Of a DNA stretch of 64,000 nucleotides, positions 38,551-51,100 are shown in pieces (within the stretch, counting starts at the first letter, position 1; every line of letters begins with the position of its first letter). The notes under the pieces are model-generated. The model had not been told where the DNA came from and made no database searches. It saw only the letters and a list, made by a program, of their open reading frames with translations. Made by a program: the position numbers and the translations under genes. The stretch comes from Stenopsyche tienmushanensis. Taxonomy: Eukaryota > Arthropoda > Insecta > Trichoptera > Stenopsychidae. The DNA is taken from positions 1,364,001 through 1,428,000 of the forward strand of contig WACJ01000551.1 of assembly GCA_008973525.1 (NCBI GenBank), in the 5' to 3' direction.

Positions 38551-39699
38551 CTTTACATTCAAACAAATCGATTTAGAAAACATTCGTCTCCCATCCTACA
38601 ATTATTATCACACAAATAATCCAAATTCGCTATAATTATAATCATAATACTTTCCATTCATACATAAGAATACAAGTTGCACGCGAATCTATAAGAGTAT
38701 ATAAAGCTTTAAAACTAATAAATGTGAATCGTTACTTAATACGGGTTAACATTAAAATTTCTACTTGAAATCCTTCATTCTTTTCAATATTGTCATTCAT
38801 ATTGACATTGTTTTTTAATGATGATAATTAATAATGTCACATCCTTTAAAAAAAACCCTCTACAAAAATACACTCGACCAAGTCACAACTATACGAGAAG
38901 TCTATATGGATTAAAAATTATCAACATGGTGCTGGAAATTTGACAGATTTATTTGATTCAACTTAACCATGGTACTGATTGACGATACACCTTTCTTATT
39001 TAATAATAATTTAATATTTAGATGAATGTAAATATTATTTTTAAGATAGTATCGAATTTTTAAAATACAGCTTAGTTCTTAACGTACGAATTCAAAATAG
39101 CACTTTCGTTCAGAAAAGATGCATTGTTGCTCTTTATATCGAAAATACAATTAATAATTTAGTTCTTAATATTATTACTGCTAGTGACTTGTTTTTGAAT
39201 ACCATATAAATATTTTCATTTTGCAAATGTAGAATGCTTTCTTGCATTTCAATCCGCTTTTATTTCAGAGCTTTTTTGATGAACAACATGATTTTTTTTC
39301 GTGAATGTTTGTACATTTGGGGATTTTGAATGCTATAAAAAGTGTATCTAATTATTATGAGGCACAAAATTAAAACATGATAATACATATAATAGTACTG
39401 CTGTTAAACCAAATTATCAATTATCGTGGATGCAGGATCAAAATATTCTTCATTGAAAAACATTTCATGTATTAATCCAATAAATACTGCTAAAGATTAG
39501 AAAATTGGAACTAGAAAAACCTGCATTTTCGAATATATCATAACTCTTTAACAAGTCAATAAAAATAAAAATCAAACCAATAAAAATATGAAAATGTGCT
39601 ATAACGCGTTTGTAAAAATGGTGACATGTTTTTTACAACACGCAGGAAAAAAATATGCAATTTGTATGGGGTTAGATTATAAACTACATCTTTAATGCC

Positions 39700-40354
39700 T
39701 GAAGAAAAAAATCTATTAGAATTTGTGTCGATATTGTTTTTGCATCTATTAAAGAATTAAAACAATCCACTTTAAATTCCTGAATAAACAATAAAAATTG
39801 GCGTGATATTGGCGGAGAAGTTTTTGATGACATGGATATTCATGACATCCTAGAAATATCGGAGGATCGTACGTTGAACGAAGTCGAAATATTAAACGAA
39901 TCTATCACAATTAATTACTCAGAACGCAGATGCAGCGAAGTAGCTACATGTTTTATATTTAAAAAAAAGTTAATGAAGAAGTTAGTTAAGAATTGGCTAT
40001 TTAATAAGATTTATTTTTTAATCTAAAATTATCTTACGATGAAAAGAAGTTTAAAATTCAAAAGAAAATTACGACAGATTTTGTAACCTTAAAATAAAAT
40101 ACATAAAGATTTATACGCTAAAAGTAGATAATCGCTTATTACCAAATTTTTGAAGAATTAGAATCCAGAATTCTCTGATGATGGAAACCCACAAAAGATC
40201 TCGAAAAAGAATAAAACTTATAAGTGATAGCGATGATTAATGATTGGTATATTATATATTATTAAAGTTGAACTTCAAACCTTGTATAACCCAGATTTGT
40301 ATTACTCGACATTTTTCCGGAACCATATAACCGTGTTATACGAGGCCCAAGTGT
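39700..40354 (+). mobile_element. pogo/Tigger-like DNA transposon, 3' remnant
   Basis: A decayed reading frame contains a block like KQSTLNS (about 39745-39775) and then FDDMDIHDILEISEDRTLNE, both in the style of the C-terminal part of Tigger/pogo transposases. The sequence ends in an inverted-repeat-like run, AACCGTGTTATACGAGG then AAGTGTA (about 40330-40354), matching the usual TAC..GCCTCGTATAACACGGTT end. Stops and the missing 5' part make it inactive. Confidence 0.5.
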
Positions 40355-43300
40355 ATTTTCAAATATCTAAAACACAAATGGTCACTAAAATATTGTTTTT
40401 AGTAAGAGAAAAGTTTTTTTAAATAAAAAAAAATGTGCTTTGTCGTCAGTGAACATTCATTTTCAATAACTAACAATATATTTACAAAAGCAAATGCATT
40501 CATATTGTATGATTTGTGACACTATTATAAACGCCTACTTCGACCGCAAAATTTTAGAAGACCTTGAGAAATTTTGAATATTCATGCAAAAGCGTATTGA
40601 TGACAAGAAATTAAAATAATAACTATAAAAAACGTACATTAAAAAAAACCGTATTTCAGGTAAGCTGTCATTTATACACACGAAATGTACAATATTTATT
40701 TGTGTAAAAACATGTATGTACAAAATTTTAAGCTGCCATTTTGATTCGAAAACGATGATTTTTATAAAAAAAAAACTACTCGATGATTTTGGTATCAATA
40801 ACATTTTAACTAAATACAATATTAGTCATATCTTTATACTTGTTAAATAAATACGTTTTTTGTTACGTAAATATAATTTTAATATGTTTAATATGTAAAT
40901 AGTTGTATATCAAGAATCACAAATCTATGCGGATGGTATTATAGGATTAAAACCATTTTATCTGCACAAATATGATTTAATTTGGGCTTTTTATTTTATT
41001 ATTAGTATTTTAATTGATTTAGAAAATTAAAATAAGTGCATCAAATGTTGTATCGTGTAGGAGGCGAAGCTCATAAATTTGACACCGCACTAAATAGATT
41101 CTAATGTAATTCAACTAACAGACGAACAAATGGTCAAAACATTTCCAATTGGATTACTATATGTATAGAAAAATGCAATATTACTTCATACGAGCAAAAC
41201 CTACGCACACTGTCGTATTTAATAGTGTTAAAAGCTATTCGGGTATAATACATGTGTTATTCGTTTTATTATTTGTTAGATAATTAGATTTTCTATATCA
41301 CGTGACAATTTGACTCACTGTTGCACAATCAGACTGCATCTTATTCGTTTGAAATATAAGCGCGTTTTACATCATCATGAGAACTAAGTAAATGGTTTTT
41401 GCATATATTTTTGTATTGTTTCTATGAGAAAATCAATGGAAAACGTGGATATTTGCGAGCCGAGTTCCAAAATAAAAATATTAGCGAGGGTGGCGTTAGC
41501 TTGTGACTAATAATAGTTTTGTTGCCAGAGTTCAGTCAACTTCACGAACCGACACCCAAACCCCAACACACAATTGGTAAATAAACCGAGAAAAGTTCAT
41601 TATCTCGAAAAATCGGACATTTTTCGTTGCACGCTTAACAAACCAGAGAAAAAAACATATTAATCGGCTAAAAAGCCAATTCACACAGCGTGGCGTTTGC
41701 GAGTACATCCCCCCCGTCGAATCGATATCGCTATAAATTTTAAATTACCCCCATATCGACTTTGTTACCCTTAATTGGTTCCATGGGATTTTAACCGCGA
41801 CGTGGCGCGTTGCAGACTCGATGAATCGTGAAATCGGATATCAATATCCGATTGGTGATTTTGCATGTCGATGGCCCTTAACGGCCCCCGTATACTCGAA
41901 AAACGAACGCCACACAATAAATATTTTTTCAAACGCGTTTTGCACGTGAAAAACGATATCACGAAACACCTGCCTTTCGCTCTAAGCGATTATCTATCCT
42001 CGAAAAAAAATGTTTTCGGACTTAATTCTATAATAACGAGCGTTTTAATGCGCGGATTACGTCCGGATGAAATGCAATGGGTGCAGTCGAACTTGGGGCA
42101 GGTGTTATAAAAAAATGCACTGTGCTTTTGTGTGCAAGTGGTCCTCCGCCACAACAAAATTATTAACGGCTCGTTAAATTCCGACTTTTTCGCCTTTTAT
42201 AATGCGAGAGCGCCAAAAAAATGCACCCCAAATATGAGAAAATTCGACGCTATATAAATACATCCCGCCGAAGAGCGAAATACACCTGTGCGATGTGTGC
42301 AGCGAATATGTCCAAATTGCATTTTTTTAAATAAATTGCAACGACGTCTCCGACGACGTCGACGACAATTGGTCTCGTGGAGTGGCGACCCTCAGACTTA
42401 ACCGCAGGCGGTGAATTATCACCTGCATAAGACAATGGAGGGTGTGTCCAGGACGTCCCCCAGGACTCGCAGCCCTCTCGCCATCGGGGATGCTCATAAA
42501 CAAGCCCCCGAATGAATGCCTTCCTTCTGAGAGGGGTCAATTGTTACTTTGCGCACATAAATTATTTAATGAAACGCTATATAAAGGCATAATTATCGCA
42601 ACAACGTTATTGTACAAACACTAGAATCCTCCAACTGCAAAAATATGCCTGCGAAAAAATTATCGATATGACTAATGCGAGCTTAAACATTTGAACTTTA
42701 ACAAAATATTTGTGTATCTTAACCATTCGTCGTTTATATGGTACTAAATGCAATTATGGCGATCCAATACCATTTTTTTTAATAATATTCAGAAGATAAA
42801 TACAATCGACCCTTGTTTATCGCTTTTTCGATCAACATTAACAGCAAAAATTAATTAATAAAACCCATGAACAGAATGTGAAGAAGTTATGACCGAAGGT
42901 ATCCAAGGATTCCCAACTAAAAGTGTCTATCGTTGACCAAATTGTCGATCTAGTCGAAAATAAACAGCAGTACTGTAGATGAACATGATATTGACCCTTT
43001 GAGTAGTGTTCTGATTTAAAATCTTCATAATCTTAGATGTTATATTTGCACGTCCGCCGCTTATCATCCGTACAAATCCACTTATCTGTCAGGACCGTCG
43101 CAGCGTATACGAAGCTTGTACATAAATAAGTAAACACTATCGATAGCACACAATATTCGTGTAAACATAAACATACACTTGAAATCGATTCATTATATCA
43201 TTCACATATATTGGTCAATAAATTTGGGTCTATACAATCGTACGATGTTCGCAACATACTCTCTCCGTCTCAGTCTCTCATTCACAGTCTCCAACCTGCA

Positions 43301-43985
43301 AGATAATTTTTTCCATCTCTGTTTCTCTCCAAACTCAACGTGCAAGACACTCTCCGTCTCTATCTCTGAGCTCGACGTGTAAGAATGCTCTTTATGAGTT
43401 ACTGGAATTTGGACACAACATTGTGTTTTACCTCTTTGAGGGGCTAAGGAGCTACTGCATATTTTTGGTGAAAACCTCACCAAGACCGATCTTCAAGAAC
43501 TGACAGAACAAGGAATTCGTATAGAATTCGTAAATAGCGATTCTGAAAGCGAATATCCTAAAGAATTTGTTACAGATTTTCTTAACCTTTTAACAGTCAG
43601 CGAATTTAGAGACGTTATAATTGGCGTAAGTAATTTGACGTTATAAAGTCCTGCGGGATCATTTACGCTCCGATCCCGGTCCGATCAAATATTCTTACAC
43701 AAGAAACAACCAGAGTATTCACACTATCGGATCGTTCCAATCCCGTTTTTTGTATGAGAATATTTGACCGGACCGAGACCGAGATCGAACCGTTACCGGC
43801 ACCATAGTGTGGATCGGGCCTAAATGATCTGGATCATCGACACCAATAGCAAAAATATACATCTGGGGACGAAAATTCTAAATTTAAAAAATCACAAAAC
43901 CGATATTTTTTTGGAGTAAAAGATGGTTTGAAACTTTTATAAAGCGATTTTCACCACATCTAAAATATAAAAAATAATCTCTATT

Positions 43986-44210
43986 TGTTCGTATGTAATG
44001 CGCTGCCATACCGTTCATCAGATTGTGATTAAATTTCTTCCACTTATTACTAAGAATTGCGCGAGTAACATAGGCATAGTCTAATATACAAAAATTAATG
44101 TTTGTTTGTCCGTATTTAATGCGCTTCCATGCCGTCCATCCGATTGTGATAAAACTTTGTCAACTTACTGTTTATACTTGTGGAAATAACATAAGCGTAG
44201 TAAAAATAGT
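43986..44210 (+). repeat. Tandem dimer of a dispersed repeat, about 115-bp units
   Basis: Two diverged head-to-tail units. Each has TTTGTT(C/T)GT, then TAATGCGCTGCCAT, then CCGTTCATC, then GTGATAAAA. The same unit occurs as a reverse-oriented dimer at 57.4-57.66 kb. Confidence 0.65.
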
Positions 44211-44517
44211 GTATGTTGGCGCATATTGGTCTGGTGAAATGAAGTTTGTGCTGCGGGTAAACCAACCACGTCCTCCAAAATTATGAAAAGTCTAGCAATA
44301 TTGAAAATCTATTTAAATTTAAAAAAGAACAAAGCACTACATAATTGCTATAGCTTTTTATGCACAATAGAATTGATCGAATCTCAAGCACTAAAAAATA
44401 AACATCATTCTCATATACAGAAGAAGAGAATAGATATACAAATTCGTCGATGATTTGAAGCAGTGAGTGACTACAAAATAGCCAGGACCTTAACATGAAC
44501 ATGAACAGCTAGGACAA

Positions 44518-44541
44518 ATATATATATATATATATATATAT
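44518..44541. repeat. (AT)12 microsatellite
   Basis: Uninterrupted run of alternating A and T, twelve repeats long, ending 12 bases before the perfect hairpin at 44554. Confidence 0.95.
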
Positions 44542-44553
44542 TAATATTGCTTA

Positions 44554-44597
44554 TCTCAAAAATGAAGAGCGATATGACACGCTCTTCATTTTTGAGA
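44554..44597. repeat. Perfect 18-bp-arm hairpin
   Basis: TCTCAAAAATGAAGAGCG is followed by an 8-base loop (ATATGACA) and its exact reverse complement. No mismatch in 18 pairs is striking in otherwise decayed noncoding DNA. It could be a recent foldback insertion, a small structured RNA or a cruciform-prone site. Confidence 0.9.
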
Positions 44598-46683
44598 CTT
44601 CAAATTAGACGATTGAATGAAGATCATCAAGGTTTTTATCATCTAATATTTCGTCATTGTAATCGTCGATGAATAGGAGGAAAATTTGCTTAAAAACACA
44701 ATGATTTATACCTAAACTTTAACAAAAAACAGATTGCTTGAAACATAAACCTATCAATGCAGAATATTCCGATTGATTGCGATTTGCCGCGACGAAATGA
44801 ATGCGTTAAATCAATGAATATTTTAAAATTTCGTGTTAAAATTCGCGAATTTCAAATTTTTTTAAAATCAAAACAAATGAATAAAAAATAATAAATTCAA
44901 AATGAAAGTATGTGCCGACGATAACGTCGATCAAATTTACAGACATTTTGGCACCGTATGTTTACGATCATTTAGTTGTAATTGTCAATGGGGGCGCACG
45001 GTCCATGGGGGTTGGAAGCTGGTGCCGTCATCTCTATAAAAGAGGGTCATCAATTGATGATGCTTGTTCACCAGCAGATAACCCCTATATTGAAATAAAA
45101 AACAGGAAAAAACGCAAGTCAGCTGATTGTTACCGGCACGTGGTACTATTTAATATTGTCACTTTACACACAAAAAAAATTATATGGATGCATTGAAGAT
45201 TTATTTTCCCATGCTATCGTTTATTGACTGTATTTTGCAATGATTTATTGCAAATTTAATTATATTATTGATGAAAAAACAGCACTTACGTGAGTATTTA
45301 GATCACGATGCGAGTTGCACAGTATGGCGCTTGACGAACGATATTCGAATGAAATTAATTATAAAAAAACAAAAGAAATTCGAATAATATTCAATTCAAA
45401 TACTGTTGCTTCGGATTATTTAAGGATTATTAATTCATGGGGATGTTGACTTTAAACGATGGATCCCCTCTTTACAGATTTGCATATTTATTTGCCATGT
45501 AGAATTGAGTACAATCACTTTAGGGGCAATAAAGTGCCGGTATCATTCGTCGCCCCAATAAAACATCCCTTAGCGTATTAACAATAAGTCTCAAGTGTTG
45601 ATAAATTACAAAAGCCGTTGATTCCCCGACGACCAAATCCCTTATGCAGAATCCCTCCCCATCATAGATGCACTCAAGATTGGTTTGCGAACCATTAATT
45701 TTAAATAATTTGCATGCATTTAAATCAATTTCTTAAACATATTGTATATTTATCAGCTAAAAATTGATTGAAATATAGTCTCAAACGCAGAACGACCAGC
45801 AAATGCATTCCTCGAAGAGCGCCTGCATACTGAAAGATCAAAGATTGCCAAGGCTTGGATCTATTCGACTGTAAATATTGAGATTTTTATTATGATGCGA
45901 TGGTTTACAATGTCTGCATTTCGCCGAATGCTTCTATTCATTTGCATACCACGAGTGCATATTATGATTGCGTAATTGGCGGTGCTGAGCAAAGTCATCG
46001 AGGGCGTCTCGGATGCAGGGTAAATTAAAATGCAATTGGGGTAGGCAAATATCCTGGACGAGGACCCTCTATTGGTGGGAAAGCCTCCGCATTCCATTGT
46101 CATGGTGATATTGTCTCGATTCCTGGCGCAGCATCAATGGGGCACCTGCCGCCCTGAATGGGCATTTTGCATGCGATCGAGAGTGTTTTAATTCAACACG
46201 ACGTGAATGCCTGGATATAATACTTAAATATCGGGATTTAAAAGGGGCAATTAAAATGTATTAACGTGGGGTCCGTGTCGGATGTGGGATCTGTGTGAAT
46301 TCGAAAGCACAAATTCTTTCCTTGGCCTCTACAGTTTTTGAAGCGCTTTTAAGCACAAATATACACCGCTGACCTTAATATAGGATACCCGTTTCTTTCT
46401 CCGATAAATTTAAATATTTGACGCAGAAGAAGTCGTTGAGCACGGGACATTTGTCGCCTTCTTCAGATGGTTACGGAGAACGTTGTAATGGAGAGCTTTT
46501 ATGCAGGGTTGGCACGAAAGCTATAAAAACAATTATAAAACTACACATCCATTAGCGCATTTAAAATGGGACGTCTTAATTGAAATAATTCCGTCGGGAA
46601 TATCGACAAGGTTAAGGTCGGAAGTTTTTGGCTTATGGTTGAATCGCAAAGCGGAAGTGGCGCGCGATAAGAGCTCAAAGCGT

Positions 46684-46840
46684 CAACTGACAGATGAAAC
46701 GTCATTTTGGTATAAATTCAAACTTAAATTCAACCACAATATAACATCACCACGGAATTTAAATCATGATATATATTTAAAACACGATTTGAAGCTTTGT
46801 TTTCATTTATAAAAATATAAGCGGCCATGAAAATTAAGTT
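46684..46840. repeat. Dispersed repeat, copy A
   Basis: Shares ordered blocks with 55384-55540: GACAGATgAAACGTCATT near the left and GCGG(C/T)CATGAAA near the right. It looks like a non-autonomous element of about 150-170 bp. The two copies are 8.7 kb apart in the same orientation. Confidence 0.45.
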
Positions 46841-47123
46841 CGTATCGACTTTGCAAAATATTCGAATTTATCAAGATTCTAATGCCATTTTGACAGCTGC
46901 ATGGTCTTAACAATAAATATTATGTCCCGATTTATTCTATCGACGGATTTAAAATCCGTCGTTTATTTTTATTCGTTTAATGCATTATAAATACATTTTA
47001 TGTGAGATTTTAATCGTTTATTTAATAATAACGCATTAAAGGGAGTACATTGTAAAAATCCAAATCTGAAATTAGACATTGTGGTCCGAGATGAATCTTC
47101 TCATTGTTGAAAATTTGTCCGAC

Positions 47124-47225
47124 CCTAGTCAGTGGGCGAGCCGAGGCTGTTGCCCAAGGGGAAGTAGATGGAGGAGTAAGAGGAGTCCGAAGATCAGAAA
47201 GGGCCAAGGACAACTGGTCCGCCAT
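47124..47225 (-). CDS. Candidate orphan first exon
   Basis: An ATG with A at -3 opens MADQLSLALSDLRTPLTPPS and continues into a Ser/Pro/Ala-rich stretch to a weak donor (GTCGGA) near 47121. The opposite strand is also open here, so composition may explain it. Unrecognised. Confidence 0.15.
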
Positions 47226-48043
47226 ATTTTTTGAGAATCGACGCTTAACCCCAATAGGCGAAGGCGGTGGAGAAAGCAGAACTGGTCGAAAAAATGTTAA
47301 CGTGTCATATTCCGTACGATTTATACATTCGAGAAGACATTGTCACCTTTACGATATCGAATTTATGATCAAGACGTGCATTCGGATGACGTCGATATCC
47401 CGTTACATTTTTTTCAATAAAATTTTAATAAAGGCCATTCACAAATTAGATTTACCATTGTATTGCTAAGAACTCGGTAAGGACCGCGTACAATTGCATG
47501 ACTCGCCACTTTACATTCATAGAAATATCTGGACTCAAATTGCTTCGAGAAGAATTCATATTCATCAATGCAACAAACATTCGTTTATATATCAAAAGTA
47601 ATATCTTAGACATGTAAGCTAAATCGTTAGGCCTTCTCTAATGCTCTTATTTTAATTGAAGATGCTGCTTCCTGTACGAACAGGTTTTGCTACAAGGACC
47701 AACCATACCGAGAAGAAATACTCCAACAAATATAAACGCTTTAGGCTTTCATAAATGCAATTTCAAATATTCGATAAATGAAACGATTGATGAAACTCTC
47801 GCCATGTGTACGTGCCACGTAGCAATCAACGTAAAATCTTCGTTGTTCAAAACGGAATACGACCAATTCATCAATAGAAAAACGTATCGTATTTATTACG
47901 ATCGTCTCCATAATGATCTTCCTTCGTATTATTTTCAACACGGAAGACCTCATTTTTATGTGCTCGTATCAAACAGCAAGTTAATGGCACTCGTGGGTTT
48001 GTTTACTATGTCCAGTATAACCTGTGGATTAAGTACATGCAAG

Positions 48044-48193
48044 TCAGCAACGATTTGAGCTTTTTTTTCCATTTTTCATCCCCCCATTGGGGCTGGTGGA
48101 CGGTGGCTTATCGTCGGTTCCATCGTGGGTCGATAAGCTTCTGGTGATTTCACCTACGTTTACGTTCATCGGAGCTTTGGGACATTTTGGGCA
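48044..48193 (-). CDS. Candidate orphan terminal exon
   Basis: A good polypyrimidine-AG acceptor (TTGTTTCAG, ending 48194) leads into 49 codons and a TGA: it begins CPKCPKAPMNVNVGE, continues THDGTDDKPPSTSPNGG and ends KKSSNRC. The residue mix (Pro/Ser/Gly/Lys, few hydrophobics) differs from chance frames in this AT-rich DNA. I do not recognise the protein and found no partner exon. It could be the C-terminus of a gene whose other exons lie at higher coordinates. Confidence 0.3.
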   Translation of the reverse strand, partial: CPKCPKAPMNVNVGEITRSLSTHDGTDDKPPSTSPNGGMKNGKKSSNRC

Positions 48194-48199
48194 CTGAAA

Positions 48200-51100
48200 C
48201 AACGCGGAATTCCTAATCACCACCACCGTGTAATATTTTACGAGCATAAAATGAATCACACAGGATTGGCAATGCATAAATTTGCATTTCGATCTGTATT
48301 ATCCAATGATAAACCCCTCAAATATTTACAACGTAAAGTTCTTATCAATAAAAGATTAAGCTTGCTCTGTTTTCCTCATTTCATTTTATCACGTCAAAAT
48401 TATCATTTAGGCTTACAAATATGCGAAATATAGCACATAGTTAAAAGTAATATAAATATGTAACAGATACACATGTCAAGTCAAATGTTGCCAATTAATT
48501 CGATTATAACTGATAACTTTTGGTTAAACATAAGTTTATGATATTCCTTGCATCCAACAAATAGATACCAAATTTGCGTGCGATTTCCCAAATATACGGC
48601 TCAAAATCGAGGATTCCCTCGGACTGTGGATTGATGAAAGAATTATGTATCGTTTCAATTCGACAAGTTGTTTGCCTTTTCCGAAATGTCTAGTACTTTT
48701 ACATGGGTTCGATTTTTTCGCCACCGCATTATTATTTTAACACGAAGTTTAATGGCTTTTCTGCGTTTTTCCACAGGGGTCGGAAAATTCGTGGACGTGT
48801 CCGCCCGAATACATAATTCAGGGGGTACAATTACACGTTTTAAAAACTGGGTGTATTTTAAGCCTCGGCAGCACCGAAAGCGAATCGATAAGGTATCCAT
48901 TAAAGGACCGACCTTTTACAATGGCGATGGGCAAACAATATGTCAATTTTCTGCCATTTGCTATAATATGCGAATCGAATATTCAAACAATCGGACGACA
49001 TGAATGTTTATTTTCGTCGGCGTAATTTCAGTACATGTGGTTTCATGTGAAAAATGTGTTTCGTGTCCTTTCGAGTCCATTTCGAAATGATCGCTGATTG
49101 AAAATATTGGATCATTTTTTCCCACCCTCGTGATAGTGCTTTCGGCGAAGAAAATTACATCAACATTGTCACTATGGTGAATCGTGACCTCAAAAAGACC
49201 ATCGAATGAATCGGTTTATAAGTTTGGCCGATTACAATTTGGACTCCATTATGACTTTTTTTACTTTTTACTGTAGTTGTTTAATTTAAGACAGCATATT
49301 TCTTTATATATGTCAAATTAAGTGTATTCTTTTACAATTTGAAATCACTTTTATTGTTCTATTAGCCTAATGCAAGATAAAAAGCTTAACATATATTATT
49401 ATTAATCAAGAGTAAGCTTCATCCAATGCAGCTAACTTGCTGATACCATCCAATTATCTAAAATAACTATGAATCGATTCTAATATATTCAACATTTATA
49501 TCTACGATCTACAAATTTGACATTTTTTTGATTTAGCTTTGTCTTAACACTGTGCTTGCGGGGTTGATTTGGCTTGCCATGCATTGAACGCAGGGGCAAT
49601 GTCACGCAACGCGAATTGTTTGGACAGACGCACATAATCCATTTAATTTATTTTTTTAATTCCAAACTAAAAACCATTCATATTCAATGTAAAATATTAT
49701 ATATAGACACCATATATTTTGCTATAGTACTTTATAAAGTTAGTTAAAAATTTTGACGTAATTTTTAATCTAACATACTTAAATAAGTTATTCAGAATTA
49801 ATTTTCGATGCTTCCTATCGATCATTGGTCTTAAACATCTACAGTCCATTAGTTTGCAATTTATCTTGCATTTATATTGCAAGTGTTTACAATGCAATAT
49901 GCACTGATTCCCGGAATGGTCATAAAAGCGATAAAAGTTTATCCCCCAGGCTTGCGTTCAATGCAATCCTAAACGGTTTTCGCATCGTTTCACATGGCCA
50001 ATATTCGATATTTTGACAATCCCATAATAGGGTGTGAAACCGAAACGGCATTTACGATATGGCCACCCCCTATAAAGGGGTGAGTTCGAGAAGAAGACGG
50101 GCAACTGAGCGAGAAATGGGTTTTCCTGTGCTGTTGCTCTGATGAGGGGATCAGTGGACTGTGAAGAAATCAGATGCCGGACATATAGCTCAAAAGGCAT
50201 CACACCATCCTGAGATACATGGGCGTCGATTTTTTAAAATCAAGTATATAGACCCTAGAATCAATCCCGATCACAATATAAATTGAAATCATCCTGTTCA
50301 TCTAAAAATAAAAATATTAAAAAAATATATTTTTTGACAGCCAACTTTCAAATTTTTTTTACATATCAAAATGCACATCAAGAGTTATTTAAAATATCAA
50401 CTCTATTAATTCAAATATCTCTTAAATTTATCCATATTTTAGTTTGATATCGCTCCATATTATTTTTCTTATTCATCAATGTTTTTCGATGTTATCAGCT
50501 TAAGCAGTATATGTGCTCTAAATCTTAGATATTAAGTTAGATAAATGCACAATTGGCATAAATGCATTTTATTTATATTATTTAAGATATTAAAAATGTT
50601 CTGACGAGACGCCCATGTTCTATATGACGGTTAAATGAAAACAAACAGCCTGTTATGTTTATCGGAAGCCATTCAGTGAAATCCTTTATTTTTATTTATT
50701 TTTTTGTGCGATAAAGGATAACTTGGCACACTGAATGCAATTTCGTTTTTATGCCCTTCTCACGTGCAACTTCTTATAAAGCCTCTTAAATGTCAGAAAT
50801 AAAACGTTTATGAAGAGTTATGAAATTCAATATTTTATTTTCTTCGTAAAAGGATACGCACACACTTCGAACATTTAGCCTTGTTCATAGAAATAAAAGT
50901 CATAGTCAAAATAATATGCCATTTAATTTTGTAATGTTTGTGCTTTAATGATTAGTTGGATTTTTGTCTTTGACTTACATTATAATCACAGAAGAGTTCG
51001 ACAGAATCGACAGCAAATGGGATGCATAATATATCTTGATCTCTGAGCTTTGCTTCCTTTCTTCTTCCTCGACACAAGTAAGTTTATTCAGCTTATGATA

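Larger units (their letters stand above)
38551..47000. other. Gene-poor region upstream of the rib-like gene
   Basis: No supported gene. Contains a pogo/Tigger remnant (39.7-40.35 kb), stretches of more balanced composition at 41.4-42.6 and 44.9-46.5 kb that could be conserved noncoding elements, a tandem-dimer repeat at 43.99-44.21 kb, an (AT)12 run with a perfect hairpin at 44.5-44.6 kb, and a 21-bp palindrome at 46941-46961. A regulatory role is inference from position only. Confidence 0.45.

Noticed and set aside
38189..38635. Several 100-130-codon frames on both strands in the 38.2-38.6 kb GC island
   Set aside because: They overlap one another on both strands with composition-driven residues. 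A promoter or noncoding exon explains the island better.
43986..44210. Direct repeats considered as a CRISPR-like array
   Set aside because: Only two diverged 115-bp units in a eukaryotic, transposon-rich region. No short identical repeats with spacers.
47104..47469. 121-codon + strand open frame opposite the candidate - strand exon
   Set aside because: The translation is Arg/Gly-rich and then turns into AT-rich nonsense. No known motif.
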